DNA of 64,000 nt from Rhodobacteraceae bacterium UBA6197 (GTDB lineage: Bacteria; Pseudomonadota; Alphaproteobacteria; Rhodobacterales; Rhodobacteraceae). The stretch covers positions 62,001 through 126,000 of the forward strand of contig DISZ01000004.1 of the NCBI GenBank assembly GCA_002422085.1, in the 5' to 3' direction. The notes below the pieces were generated by a model, which saw only the letters and a list, made by a program, of their open reading frames with translations, did not search any database and was not told the origin of the DNA. Both the position numbers and the translations under genes were made by a program. Positions 53,926 through 63,567 of the stretch are shown here, piece after piece. The stretch's first letter is position 1, and every line of letters begins with the position of its first letter.

Positions 53926-54546
53926 TCAGTCCAGAAGGCTGGCGGTCACCGGAAAGAGCGGGCCCGCCTCGCACTGAAAGGTGCCCGAGATCGCATCGCC
54001 TTGTGTCAGTTCCGCGCTGAGCCGACAGGTGCTTGTCGCGACGCCGATCTGCACCCTTCCTGCCCAGCGAAGCCCCGTCCCGAAGACATCGACCTGTCCG
54101 GTGAGGTTCTTGTTGGGCTGCGCATTTGCCACGAGTGATTGCCAGGTTGCCGAGCCGTTCTGCGGGTCGCCATCCACCGACTGGAACACAAGGCCGGTCT
54201 GGATATAGGACCAGAGCTGTGCATTGTTGCCAATCTCGCCCTCGGGTTTTGAAACCCGAAACCGGATGAGCGGCACGGATCCCACCACGATGCGCAGCGC
54301 GGTGGATCGGACATCGGCGTTGTCGGATTCCAGCACCTGCCGCAAGCAGACCCGGTTGACCAGACGGTTCTTGGTCACCATGGCCTCCTGCAGATATCCG
54401 ATGGCAAGATCCGGGTTCGGATCTGCACAGGCGGTGCGCCAAGTTTGCAGGATGGCGGCGGTATTTTGTGCCGTGTCTTGGGCACTGACGGGAACACTTC
54501 CGAAAACGACCGCGACAAGGCCAATACTCATTGCTTTTTCGAGCAT
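53926..54546 (-). CDS. Exported protein of unknown function
   Basis: A 206-residue protein with a signal peptide ending near PVSAQ and four cysteines (TACADP, NRVCLRQ, TCRLS, FQCEA). The ATG at 54546 follows GGGGGGA; an in-frame TTG at 54558 and an ATG at 54531 are alternatives. Its stop is only 4 bases from the stop of the protease-like gene on the other strand. It contains the pattern ADVRSTALRIVVGSVPLIRF, suggesting a small helical part before a beta domain. No family is recognised. Confidence 0.7.
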   Translation of the reverse strand: MLEKAMSIGLVAVVFGSVPVSAQDTAQNTAAILQTWRTACADPNPDLAIGYLQEAMVTKNRLVNRVCLRQVLESDNADVRSTALRIVVGSVPLIRFRVSKPEGEIGNNAQLWSYIQTGLVFQSVDGDPQNGSATWQSLVANAQPNKNLTGQVDVFGTGLRWAGRVQIGVATSTCRLSAELTQGDAISGTFQCEAGPLFPVTASLLD

Positions 54547-55601
54547 AATTCCCCCCAACTAAATATCGCGATCAAGGCAAGTATACGAATTATCCGCCGC
54601 GAGACAACATTTCTGCCTCTGCAACCAAAGCGGCTTTGAGGGGCGGCCCGGCACTGACGCCAAGATCGCCGGAGTTGCGGACGTTGTTCGGTGCGTGGCA
54701 AGCGCCGTCGCGCCGCAACTTTGCCGCTGCGGATCTGACCTGCGGTTGGGGGTCCGGCGCGAACGTCTCGTGGCCGCGCCGAGGGTGCCCGGAATAACGC
54801 GGTGCGGCTGACGAAACGGCGGTGATCGGATGAGGCCACGCCCCGGATCGCGGCGCAACGCCGGTCTCCGGTGTCGCGGTGAACCCCGGCGGTTCTTTGA
54901 TCTCGTGGACAGAAGGCGAACCATCTTTCGTCGCGCCACGCGCGGGCGTGAAAAGGCTTGGTGGCATTTGGCTAGCGGCAGATCCGGCCCACGCGCCACC
55001 GGCGGCGCCGGGGCTTTTGGCCGACGCCGTCCCGATCGTTTCGGGAACACGCGTGGCAACTGCTGGCGTGCCGAACCGGGGGCGCGGCTGACAAAATGGG
55101 GCGGGTCAAGCGTCTGCGCTACATCCGGCGGCGCGGCGTGGGCGTGGCGCCATGCCGATACCCCGACCAATCATTGGACCAATGCCCACCCGATGATGCT
55201 CGACGCAAAAGCCGGCAACGCCGCGCTGGAAGGCTGGCGCCAGCGTGGGCACAAGCCAGATCTGAAGCCGCGACAGAGTGCTACGCTCTTGCACGATCTC
55301 GAGGATGCTGCCGCGGTTGCAAGAGCTTGCCGCCGACGCGGGCGTTCCCGACGATCAGTCGAAACGGGCCCATTTCGAACACGTCTCGTGTGGTCAGGAG
55401 GCGATCTTGGTGGCGCATGCGACACGTTGGATGCCGCTGTCCGATGCGCGGAGCAAACGGGCGGGCCTTGGCCGTTGCGCGGTTTCGTGGGAATGTTCCG
55501 ACGGAACTGGCAGCATGAAACGTTTCAACAGGAAATGAATTTTGTGCCGGACGCTTTCAGATGGGTTTACCAGTGCGGCGGGGAATTGAAAGGAACGATT
55601 G
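54547..55601. other. Intergenic region without recognisable gene
   Basis: About 1.05 kb. A 392-codon plus-strand frame from 54830 overlaps the start of the next gene in a different frame, and its translation resembles nothing I know. The last 30 bases carry a good ribosome binding site (AAAGGA) for the next gene. Possibly decayed mobile DNA. Confidence 0.5.
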
Positions 55602-56942
55602 ATGAGCAATATCCTTCGCGCATTTTGGGGCGGGTTGGTCGCGCTTACGATCTTGTGGCTGGTCGCTACGCCGGGCGTCTCAAGCGCGACCAGCTTTCGC
55701 GAGTTGCGCGGATTCATGGTGCAATACAGCGGTGTTCTGGCCATCGGTTGCATGAGTTTCGCCATGTTTCTGGCACTGCGCCCGCGCTGGCCCGAGCACT
55801 GGTTCGGCGGTATGGACAAGATGTATCGCCTGCACAAATGGCTGGGGATTGCCGGGCTGGTGCTGGCGATCCTTCATTGGGTCTGGTCGAACGGGCCGAA
55901 ATGGGCGGTTGGTCTGGGCCTTTCGACCCAAGGCAGGCGGCAGGGGCGCGCAGAACTGCAAGACCCGATCCAGTCCTATCTGGCTGGCTTTCGTGGCGCC
56001 GCTGAAGCGATCGGAGAATGGGCGTTCTACGCCAGCGTGCTGTTGATTGGCATCGCCTTGGTCAAGTTGATCCCATACCGTCTTTTTCACCGGCTGCACC
56101 GATTGCTGCCGATTGCCTATCTGGCGTTGGTGTTCCACGCGGTGATCCTTTTGGACGTCAATTATTGGCTGACGCCCCTGGGGGCGGTTCTGGCGGTGAT
56201 GCTGGCAGCGGGGAGCTATGCTGCGGTCGTGTCATTGCTGGGCGGCATCGGCACTGCACGGTGCACGACCGGAACGATCATGGATCTGCAAAGCTTTCCG
56301 GGCGTCAAAGCACTTCGAACGACGATCAGAATGGTTCCCGGCTGGCCTGGCCACAAGGCCGGGCAGTTCGCCTTTGTCACGTCTGACACGAAAGAGGGCG
56401 CGCACCCCTATTCCATCGCATCGTCCTGGGATCCGGGGTCGCCAACGATCACCTTTGTCACCAAAGCCCTGGGCGATCATACCTCTCAGCTTGAAAACAA
56501 GCTCACGCCAGGCCAGAACGTGCGGATCGAAGGCCCGTATGGCTGCTTTACGTTTGATGACGATCAGCCGGTGCAGATCTGGATTGGCGGCGGCATCGGC
56601 ATTACCCCTTTTATTGCGCGGATGGAGCACCTTGCGAAGGACCATCCCCAGACGAAAAGGTCCGTGCATCTGTTCCATTCCACCAAAGACGTGGACACCG
56701 CAGCGCTGGCGCGACTGCAACAGGATGCGGGCGCGGCCGGCATTCATCTGCATGTCCTGATCGACGCCAAGGACGGCCTTCTGACCGGCGACCGGATCCG
56801 GCAAGAGGTGCCCGAGTGGCGCGAGGCGAGTTTCTGGTTCTGCGGTCCTGCAAAGTTCGGCGCCGCATTGAAGGCAGATTTCGCGGCACAGGGGATTCCA
56901 GTCCGCAGCAGGTTCCACCAAGAGCTTTTTGAAATGCGATAG
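55602..56942 (+). CDS. Ferric reductase-like transmembrane flavocytochrome
   Basis: A 446-residue protein. Residues 1-215 form about six membrane helices with histidines that could hold hemes (LHKWLGI, ILHWVWS, RLHRLLP, VFHAVIL). Residues 216-446 form a ferredoxin-NADP reductase module: HPYSIASSW for FAD, GGGIGITPF for NAD(P)H, and WFCGPAKFG near the end. This is the architecture of ferric reductases and NADPH oxidase-like proteins that pass electrons from cytosolic NAD(P)H outwards. The ATG at 55602 follows AAAGGA by 7 bases. Confidence 0.9.
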   Translation: MSNILRAFWGGLVALTILWLVATPGVSSATSFRELRGFMVQYSGVLAIGCMSFAMFLALRPRWPEHWFGGMDKMYRLHKWLGIAGLVLAILHWVWSNGPKWAVGLGLSTQGRRQGRAELQDPIQSYLAGFRGAAEAIGEWAFYASVLLIGIALVKLIPYRLFHRLHRLLPIAYLALVFHAVILLDVNYWLTPLGAVLAVMLAAGSYAAVVSLLGGIGTARCTTGTIMDLQSFPGVKALRTTIRMVPGWPGHKAGQFAFVTSDTKEGAHPYSIASSWDPGSPTITFVTKALGDHTSQLENKLTPGQNVRIEGPYGCFTFDDDQPVQIWIGGGIGITPFIARMEHLAKDHPQTKRSVHLFHSTKDVDTAALARLQQDAGAAGIHLHVLIDAKDGLLTGDRIRQEVPEWREASFWFCGPAKFGAALKADFAAQGIPVRSRFHQELFEMR

Positions 56943-57167
56943 CGGCGCGGTCGGGTGATCGCAACTATCTGATCCAACAGAGAAATTCCGCAACCAGAAA
57001 CGCCGCCGCGCCGCCGCATTGCCGTTTTGTGCGTTGCGGCCAGCCGGTTCGGTTTGGCCAGTCCGGCCAAAACGACAGGGCGGTGCCTGTCGTTTGCGCG
57101 GCACAGGGGGCATTTCTTTTCGACCTTGGCGCTTTCTGCTGACACCGCCGGGCGACGTGCTAAGCTG

Positions 57168-58949
57168 ATGATCATGCCAAGTGACCAGACCCAGATTTTT
57201 CTGCTTCTCGCCGTTGTCGTCGCCCTGTTGGTGTGGGGGCGCTTTCGCTATGACCTTGTGGCGTTCGGTGCCCTGATTGTCGCCGCATCGCTTGGGCTGG
57301 TGCCAAGCGAAAGCGTGTTTTCAGGCTTTGGCCATTCGGCGGTTGCGATCATCGCCCTGGTCTTGATCGTCAGCCGTGGCCTGTCGTCGTCGGGCGCGGT
57401 CGAACTGATTGCCTCGAGATTGGTCGATCCTGATCGGCCGCTGCCGTTGCATATCGCCATCATCGCAGCCGTCGGGGCGGGGCTTTCCGCCGTCATCAAC
57501 AATGTTGCGGCGCTGGCTCTTTTGATGCCGCTGGACATCGAAGCGGCGAAAAAGGCAAAACGCCCGACCGGGCAAAGCCTGATGCCGCTGTCGTTCGCGA
57601 CGATTCTGGGGGGGATGATTACCCTGATCGGCACGCCGCCGAACATCGTGATTTCGCAATACCGGCACGACGCCATGGGCGAGCCGTTCGCGATGCTCGA
57701 TTTTGCTCCGGTCGGTCTGGCGGTCGCCATCGTGGGCATTGCGTTCGTGTCGCTTCTGGGGTTTCGCCTGTTGCCGTCGCGGATCTCGGCGGTGGATGAC
57801 GAACGCGAAATCCGCCAGGGCCGCTATGTCGCAGAACTGCGCGTCGGTGAGCAGACCTTCAAGGACGATATCCTGGTTCAGGATCTCTATCCCAAGGCCG
57901 ACGACGCTGATGTGAACCTTCTGGGCCTTATTCGCAACGGCAAGAGGCGGCCGGGTCTGGCGATGCGCGAGACGCTGCGCTCGGGCGATTTCCTTGTCGT
58001 AGAGGGCGAACCGAAGTCCATCGAGACCTTTATGGGGCAGTCCGGGCTAGACTTTGCCGGCTCGGAAAAGCACGAGGGCGGGGTTGCTGCGCGCGGGTTG
58101 GCGCTTACGGAAACCATCGTTCCCGATGGCGCCCGAATCCAGAACAGGACCGCGCGCAGCCTGCAATTGCTGGATCGCCAATCGGTGACGCTTCTTGGTG
58201 TCTCACGCGAAGGACAGCGGTTTCGTGACCGGGTCCGGCTTCTTACGATCCGGGCGGGCGATGTCCTTTTGCTTTTGGGAACGCCGGAACGCATCTCGGC
58301 GGCGACCGATTGGCTGGGCGTTCTGCCCCTTGAGGGCCGCAGCACCGAGGTCATCCAGCGGACCAAGGCCGGCTTGTCGATCGGCATTTTCGGGGCGGCG
58401 GTGGGGCTCGCCGTCGCGGGGCTCTTGTCCTTGTCCGTCGCGCTTGGCGCCGCGGTGATCGCCTATGTGCTTTTGGGTCTGGTCAGCGGACGCGAGGTTT
58501 ATAACGCGATCGAATGGAAAGTGATCGTGCTTCTGGCAAGCCTGATACCGCTGGCCGAAGCGTTCGAACGCTCTGGCGGGGCCGAGTTTCTGGCCAACCA
58601 GATTGCCAACCTGACCCAGGGCTATCCCGCATGGGTCACACTGGCGGTGCTGATGGTCGTCACCATGACGATGTCGGATTTTCTGAACAATGTCGCGACG
58701 ACATTGATCGCGGCGCCGATCGCGCTTTCGGTGGCGACCGCGACGGGAACGAATGCCGATACCTATCTGATGGGGGTCGCGGTGGCGGCATCTTGCGCGT
58801 TTCTCACGCCGATCGGGCACAAGAACAACACGATCATCCTTGGCCCCGGCGGCTATCACTTTGCGGATTATTGGCGGATCGGGCTGCCGTTGGAGCTGTT
58901 GGTGATTGCCGTTGCCGTGCCGGCCCTGCTGGTCGTCTGGCCGCTTTGA
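57168..58949 (+). CDS. SLC13/DASS family permease with TrkA-C domains
   Basis: A 593-residue permease of the CitMHS/SLC13 type with two central RCK/TrkA C-terminal domains (about residues 210-370, e.g. VAELRVGEQTFKDDILVQDL and VTLLGVSREGQ). Substrate-site motifs are VINNVAALALLMP with GTPPNIVIS in the first repeat, and MSDFLNNVATTLIAAPIAL with TPIGHKNN in the second. Relatives move sulfate, dicarboxylates or other anions with sodium or protons. The ATG at 57168 is uncertain, with a second ATG at 57174 and a weak ribosome binding site. Confidence 0.9.
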   Translation: MIMPSDQTQIFLLLAVVVALLVWGRFRYDLVAFGALIVAASLGLVPSESVFSGFGHSAVAIIALVLIVSRGLSSSGAVELIASRLVDPDRPLPLHIAIIAAVGAGLSAVINNVAALALLMPLDIEAAKKAKRPTGQSLMPLSFATILGGMITLIGTPPNIVISQYRHDAMGEPFAMLDFAPVGLAVAIVGIAFVSLLGFRLLPSRISAVDDEREIRQGRYVAELRVGEQTFKDDILVQDLYPKADDADVNLLGLIRNGKRRPGLAMRETLRSGDFLVVEGEPKSIETFMGQSGLDFAGSEKHEGGVAARGLALTETIVPDGARIQNRTARSLQLLDRQSVTLLGVSREGQRFRDRVRLLTIRAGDVLLLLGTPERISAATDWLGVLPLEGRSTEVIQRTKAGLSIGIFGAAVGLAVAGLLSLSVALGAAVIAYVLLGLVSGREVYNAIEWKVIVLLASLIPLAEAFERSGGAEFLANQIANLTQGYPAWVTLAVLMVVTMTMSDFLNNVATTLIAAPIALSVATATGTNADTYLMGVAVAASCAFLTPIGHKNNTIILGPGGYHFADYWRIGLPLELLVIAVAVPALLVVWPL

Positions 58950-59206
58950 AACCAGCAAGCACGCGGATGGGATTGCGCCTTTGAACGGCCCGTGCGACCA
59001 AGCCGCGCCCCGCGCTCGGCCGGCAAGAACCCTTGAAACATGACATTCAGAACGCCGTGCCAAAAAGGCCGTCGCAAGCGGTGCCCCGGGCGCGCCGTGG
59101 CGGCGATGGTCCGGGGCAGCGGATTGTCTATCCGGGTTTGTTGCCAAGGCAGAGTCTGAATTGCGAAATGGCGCCCGACCCATCCGGGCCGGGCACCGGG
59201 GGTCGT

Positions 59207-60694
59207 TTACCAGCCGCCTTCTGCGCGGCGGTTGTAGGGATCGTTGCCCAGATCGAACACCAAAAGCTTGCGCTCGGTGAAGGTCTCAAGAAACCACTGG
59301 CTCAGTTCGCGCCCGACGCCTGACAGGCCGGTGCCGCCAAAAGGTGCCAACTGGTCCCAGTAGTTCGAGGTTTCGTTGATGTTGACCGACCCGTGCGGCA
59401 GCGCTTCGCCAACTTGCCAGGCGGTCGCAAGGTCGCGCGTCCAAAGCGAGGCGATCAGCCCAAGACCGGTCTGATGCGCGATCCGGATCGCCTCGTCCGC
59501 CGAGGATATCTTGATGATCGGCGCCACCGGGCCAAAGGTTTCCTCGCGCGCGATCAGCATGTCGGTGGTGACGCCGGTCAGGATCGTCGCGGGGTAGTAA
59601 AGCCCCTCTTGCGGGCCGATCTGTTCGATCTGCGCCCCATTCGCGCGGGCGTCCTCGACATGCGCCTTGACGCGGGCCAGAGTCGCGGCATTGCACAGCG
59701 GGCCCATTTCGGTCGCCTCATCGGCCGGGTTGCCGATCTTCAGCTGGCGCGCGCGTTGCATGAACTTTTCAACGAATTCGTCATGCACGGCCTCATGCAC
59801 CAGCAACCGTTCGGCCGAGGTGCAGACCTGACCCGAATAGTAGAAACAGCCGTTGATCGCGCCTTCGACCGCCTTGTCGATATCGGCGTCGGCGAGGATG
59901 ATGAACGGGCCGTCGCCGCCCAGTTCCAGAAGGTGCGGACGCAGCGCGCATTTCTCGGCGATCTTGCGGCCGGTTGCGGTTGATCCGGTAAAGAACACGC
60001 CGTCAACGCCTTTGGCCTCGGTCAGCGCGGCGCCGACGTCGCCCAGACCCTGCACGATGTTGATGACCCCGTCCGGCAGCCCGGCGGCCTGGAAGATGTC
60101 GCCCATCATCGCGCAAACAACGGCAGCGTATTCCGACGGTTTCCAGATCACCGTGTTGCCCGAGGCCACGATATGCGCCAGGGCGATCGAGGAAATGTCG
60201 GTCGGAAAGTTGTAGGGCGTGATGACCGCCACCACGCCCAGCGGCCGATGGGTCATCACCAGGCGCTTGTTGCGGGTGCGCTCTTGCGTCGAGGGGAAGG
60301 ACAGGCCGCGGTGGCGCAGGATCTCTTCTGCCGCCTTTGACCAGGACGGGGCGGTATATTCGAACACCTCTTCGCGGGCATCGGTAATGGTCTTGCCGAT
60401 CTCGGCGGTCAGCATCTGCGACATCGCCTCGGCGCGCTCAAGAAAAAGCGCATGGATCCGGCGCATGATCTGCGCCCGCTCGATCACCGACAGTGCCGCC
60501 CAGGCGGGTTGTGCCGCCCGCGCCGCCGCCACTGCCTTGGCGACATCGGCGGCGTTGCAGCGCCCGACCTTGTGCAAAACCCGCCCGTCATGCGGGCTGT
60601 TCACGTCGAAGGTGCCGGCCGAGCCGTCGTGCCATTGGCCGGCGATCAGGGCGCCTTTGGTGAGGTGGGTGGAAATCCGGGGTTGTTCGTTCAT
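59207..60694 (-). CDS. Aldehyde dehydrogenase family protein
   Basis: A 495-residue enzyme with ITPYNFPTDISSIALAHIVASGN, the glutamate motif LLELGGDGPFIILADADID, and the catalytic cysteine in SGQVCTSAERLL. The GDGPFI variant is found in lactaldehyde, glyceraldehyde-3-phosphate (non-phosphorylating) and phosphonoacetaldehyde dehydrogenase-like groups, so the substrate is not clear. The ATG at 60694 follows AAAGGG. It is the last gene of the second Pot-type operon, 29 bases after the permease, so it may process the imported compound. Confidence 0.92.
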   Translation of the reverse strand: MNEQPRISTHLTKGALIAGQWHDGSAGTFDVNSPHDGRVLHKVGRCNAADVAKAVAAARAAQPAWAALSVIERAQIMRRIHALFLERAEAMSQMLTAEIGKTITDAREEVFEYTAPSWSKAAEEILRHRGLSFPSTQERTRNKRLVMTHRPLGVVAVITPYNFPTDISSIALAHIVASGNTVIWKPSEYAAVVCAMMGDIFQAAGLPDGVINIVQGLGDVGAALTEAKGVDGVFFTGSTATGRKIAEKCALRPHLLELGGDGPFIILADADIDKAVEGAINGCFYYSGQVCTSAERLLVHEAVHDEFVEKFMQRARQLKIGNPADEATEMGPLCNAATLARVKAHVEDARANGAQIEQIGPQEGLYYPATILTGVTTDMLIAREETFGPVAPIIKISSADEAIRIAHQTGLGLIASLWTRDLATAWQVGEALPHGSVNINETSNYWDQLAPFGGTGLSGVGRELSQWFLETFTERKLLVFDLGNDPYNRRAEGGW

Positions 60695-60723
60695 GTTGAA
60701 CCCTTTCGGTTGGGGGCTGGCCA

Positions 60724-61578
60724 TTAGCGGCTTGGCCTTGGTCTTTCCCGCTGCAACAGCACCGAGACGAGGATGAGAAGGATCGAGGCCGCCACGATCA
60801 GCGCGCCCACGGCGTTGATCTCGGGCGTCAGCCCGCGCCGCATGGTGGACCAGATATACATGGGCAGCGTATTGTCGCGCCCGGTCAGGAAAAACGTCAC
60901 CGGGATTTCGTCAAAGCTGAGCGTGAACGACAAGATGCCGGCGCCGATCACGGCGGTGCGGATGTTGGGCAGCGTTACCAGAAAGAACGTCTGCCAGCCG
61001 CTTGCCCCGAGGTCGGCCGAGGCTTCGTCAAGGCTGTGGGGCAGGCGTTGCAGCCGGGCAAAAACCTGCGTCACCACCACCGCCAGCAGCGCTGTCGCAT
61101 GGCCGATGATGACGGTTTCAAGGCTGAGGCCAAAGCCGATCAAGCGAAACAGGATAAGCATGGAAATGCCGGTGATGATGCCGGGCAGCGCGATCGGCAG
61201 CAACACCAGCTTGCGAAAGATGCCTTTGCCGGGAAACTCCAGCCGGTCCAGCGCCAGCGCGGCGGGAACACCGATCAGCAGCGTCAGCACGGTCGCCGAC
61301 ACCGCGACATAAAGCGAATTCTGCACCGCCGTGATCAGCTGGTCGTTTTCCGCCAGCTTGCGATACCAGTCCAGCGTCAGCCCGGTCATCGGCCAACTGA
61401 GCGAGCGCGAGGTATTGAAGCTGAACGCGACCAGGACCACGATCGGAATATAAAGAAAGGTCAGGATCAGCCCGGCGACGCCGACCCAGACCCAGGCGTC
61501 CACCGCCTTGCGCAGCTGCTTTGACGTGCGGCGGGCCGGGGCGGTGCGAACCGTTGAGGGGGCGGCGGTCAGGCTCAT
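60724..61578 (-). CDS. Spermidine/putrescine-type ABC transporter permease (PotC-like)
   Basis: A 284-residue permease with six helices and the loop LDEASADLGASGWQTFFLVTLPNIRTAVIGAG for ATPase contact. Its N-terminal 30 residues are an extra basic segment. It overlaps the PotB-like gene by 4 bases. This system is distinct from the one at 45765-49574. Confidence 0.92.
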   Translation of the reverse strand: MSLTAAPSTVRTAPARRTSKQLRKAVDAWVWVGVAGLILTFLYIPIVVLVAFSFNTSRSLSWPMTGLTLDWYRKLAENDQLITAVQNSLYVAVSATVLTLLIGVPAALALDRLEFPGKGIFRKLVLLPIALPGIITGISMLILFRLIGFGLSLETVIIGHATALLAVVVTQVFARLQRLPHSLDEASADLGASGWQTFFLVTLPNIRTAVIGAGILSFTLSFDEIPVTFFLTGRDNTLPMYIWSTMRRGLTPEINAVGALIVAASILLILVSVLLQRERPRPSR

Positions 61579-62444
61579 GCGAAGGCTCCCTTTCCCAGCC
61601 GCTCGAACCTGTCCGAGACCGAGATGATCGCCAGCACGATGACCAGCATCACCAGCGCCAGCGCTGACCCCAGCGGCCAGTTCAGCGACGCGCCGAACTG
61701 CGTGGCGATCACGTTCGAAATCATCATCCCGTCCGGCCCGCCGACCAGATAGGCCGCGATGAAATCGCCAAAGGCCAGGCAGAAGGTCATGGTAAAGCCC
61801 GCCACCACACCGGTCAGCGACAGCGGCAACGTTACCTTTAGGAAGGTTGCGGTGCGGCCCATGCCCAGATCGGCCGAGGCCTCGAGCAGGTTGCGCGGAA
61901 TCTTTTCCAGCGCCGCATAGATCGGCATCACCATGAAAGGGATGAACACATAGGTCAGCGTCACCACCATCGAGGTCTGGTTATATAGAAAGATCGGCGA
62001 GGGCTCGGTCAGGATACCGGTCGAGATCAGGAACGAATTCAGAATACCCTCGGTGCCGAGAATGGTTTTCCAGGTATAGGCGCGCAGCAGATACGACACC
62101 CAAAGCGGTGCCACCACCGCCATGTAAAGCGTCTGCCGCAGCGCCGGGCGCCGCACCTTGTGGACCAGGAAATAGGCGTAGGGATAGGCCAGCAGCAGCG
62201 AGAACAACGACACCAGCGCCGCGATCTTGATGGTGCGCAGAAGCGTGCGCAGGTATTGCGGATCGCTGATCAGCGTCTGGTAATTGCCCAGTTGCAGGGC
62301 AGGGGTGAAGGTCGGGTATTGTTGCTGCCAGAAGCTGAACACGAACAGGATCGTGTAGGGCACGAACATGAACAGCACGACCCAGATCAGCGGCGGCGAC
62401 AGGACCAGCGCCTTGCGCACGCGAAGGGGCAGGGGCAGTGTCAT
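61575..62444 (-). CDS. Spermidine/putrescine-type ABC transporter permease (PotB-like)
   Basis: A 289-residue permease with six helices. LLEASADLGMGRTATFLKVTLPLSLTGVVAG is the ATPase contact loop. It overlaps the ATPase gene and the PotC-like gene by 4 bases each. Confidence 0.92.
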   Translation of the reverse strand: MTLPLPLRVRKALVLSPPLIWVVLFMFVPYTILFVFSFWQQQYPTFTPALQLGNYQTLISDPQYLRTLLRTIKIAALVSLFSLLLAYPYAYFLVHKVRRPALRQTLYMAVVAPLWVSYLLRAYTWKTILGTEGILNSFLISTGILTEPSPIFLYNQTSMVVTLTYVFIPFMVMPIYAALEKIPRNLLEASADLGMGRTATFLKVTLPLSLTGVVAGFTMTFCLAFGDFIAAYLVGGPDGMMISNVIATQFGASLNWPLGSALALVMLVIVLAIISVSDRFERLGKGAFA

Positions 62445-63505
62445 GCGGCATCCTCCGCGGCAAATCCCATGATCTTGTGTGCGGCGATTTCGACTGCGAC
62501 CGCGTCGCCCAGCTGCGGCAAGCCGGCGGCGGCATCCGTGATCTGCAGATCGACCAGCACCTGTCCGGCACCCAGATCGACAATGATCCGCGCCACGCTG
62601 CCGTGATAGAACACCTCGGCGACCTTGCCGCGCAACAGGTTGGAGCCGTTCGCGTCGCCGCGCAGCAGCCGCGCCTTTTCGGGCCGAAAGCCGAAGGTCC
62701 GCGCCCCGGGCAGGATCGACTGCGGGTCGATGGTCAGCGGCTGGCCATGGCAGGCAATCCGGCCGTTCTCGATACGCGAGGCGAACAGGTTGGTCGTGCC
62801 GATGAAATCGGCGATGTAGGGGCTGCCGGGCAGGTCATAAAGGCTTTGCGGCGCGCCGTCCTGCACGATCCGGCCAGCCCGCATCACGATCACCCGGTCC
62901 GACATGGTCAGCGCCTCGGTCTGGTCGTGGGTCACCATGATGAAGGTCAGGCCGACCTTCTGGTGCAGATGGCGCAATTCGACCTGCATCGCCTCGCGCA
63001 GGTTGGCGTCCAGCGCCGACAGGGGCTCGTCCAGCAGCAGCACCTTGGGTTGGCGCACGATGGCGCGGGCCAGCGCCACGCGCTGCTGCTGGCCACCGGA
63101 AAGCTGATGCGGCGCCGCGCCGGCCTTGTCGGCCAGTCCAACGAGGTCAAGCACCTCGAGCACCCTGGTTTCGACCTCGCGTTTCGGGGTGCCCGCCACT
63201 TTCAGGCCGTAACCGACGTTCTTGCCGACGCTCATGTGCGGAAACAGGGCATAGTCCTGAAACAGCATGTTGACCGCCCGCCGGTTCGGCGGCAGATCGG
63301 TCACATCCTCGCCGTCCAGCCAGATCTGGCCCGCGGTCGGTTCTTCGAAGCCGCCGATCATCCGCAGCAAGGTGGACTTGCCGCAACCCGATGGCCCGAG
63401 CAGGGTCAGAAACTCGCCTTTGCGAACGCTCAGCGACACGTCGTCAACGCCAATGACGCTGCCGAAATGCTTGGACAACCCGTCCAGACGGATGATGTTG
63501 GTCAT
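62441..63505 (-). CDS. Spermidine/putrescine-type ABC transporter ATP-binding protein (PotA-like)
   Basis: A 354-residue ATPase with Walker A GPSGCGKSTLLRMIGG, signature LSGGQQQRVALARAI, Walker B VLLLDEPLSALD and a C-terminal TOBE domain (TFGFRPEKARLL). The ATG at 63505 follows AGGAGAGAAG; a longer frame from 63634 lacks homology in the added part. It energises the two permeases downstream. Confidence 0.93.
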   Translation of the reverse strand: MTNIIRLDGLSKHFGSVIGVDDVSLSVRKGEFLTLLGPSGCGKSTLLRMIGGFEEPTAGQIWLDGEDVTDLPPNRRAVNMLFQDYALFPHMSVGKNVGYGLKVAGTPKREVETRVLEVLDLVGLADKAGAAPHQLSGGQQQRVALARAIVRQPKVLLLDEPLSALDANLREAMQVELRHLHQKVGLTFIMVTHDQTEALTMSDRVIVMRAGRIVQDGAPQSLYDLPGSPYIADFIGTTNLFASRIENGRIACHGQPLTIDPQSILPGARTFGFRPEKARLLRGDANGSNLLRGKVAEVFYHGSVARIIVDLGAGQVLVDLQITDAAAGLPQLGDAVAVEIAAHKIMGFAAEDAA

Positions 63506-63567
63506 CTTTCTTCTCTCCTGGTGCAGGGAATGAGGCCGGCGGCACGGGCGCCGCCAGCCTCGGCCGG

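Noticed and set aside
54830..56005. Open frame of 391 codons on the plus strand
   Set aside because: It overlaps the start of the flavocytochrome gene in another frame, and its translation is rich in R, G and A without any recognised domain.
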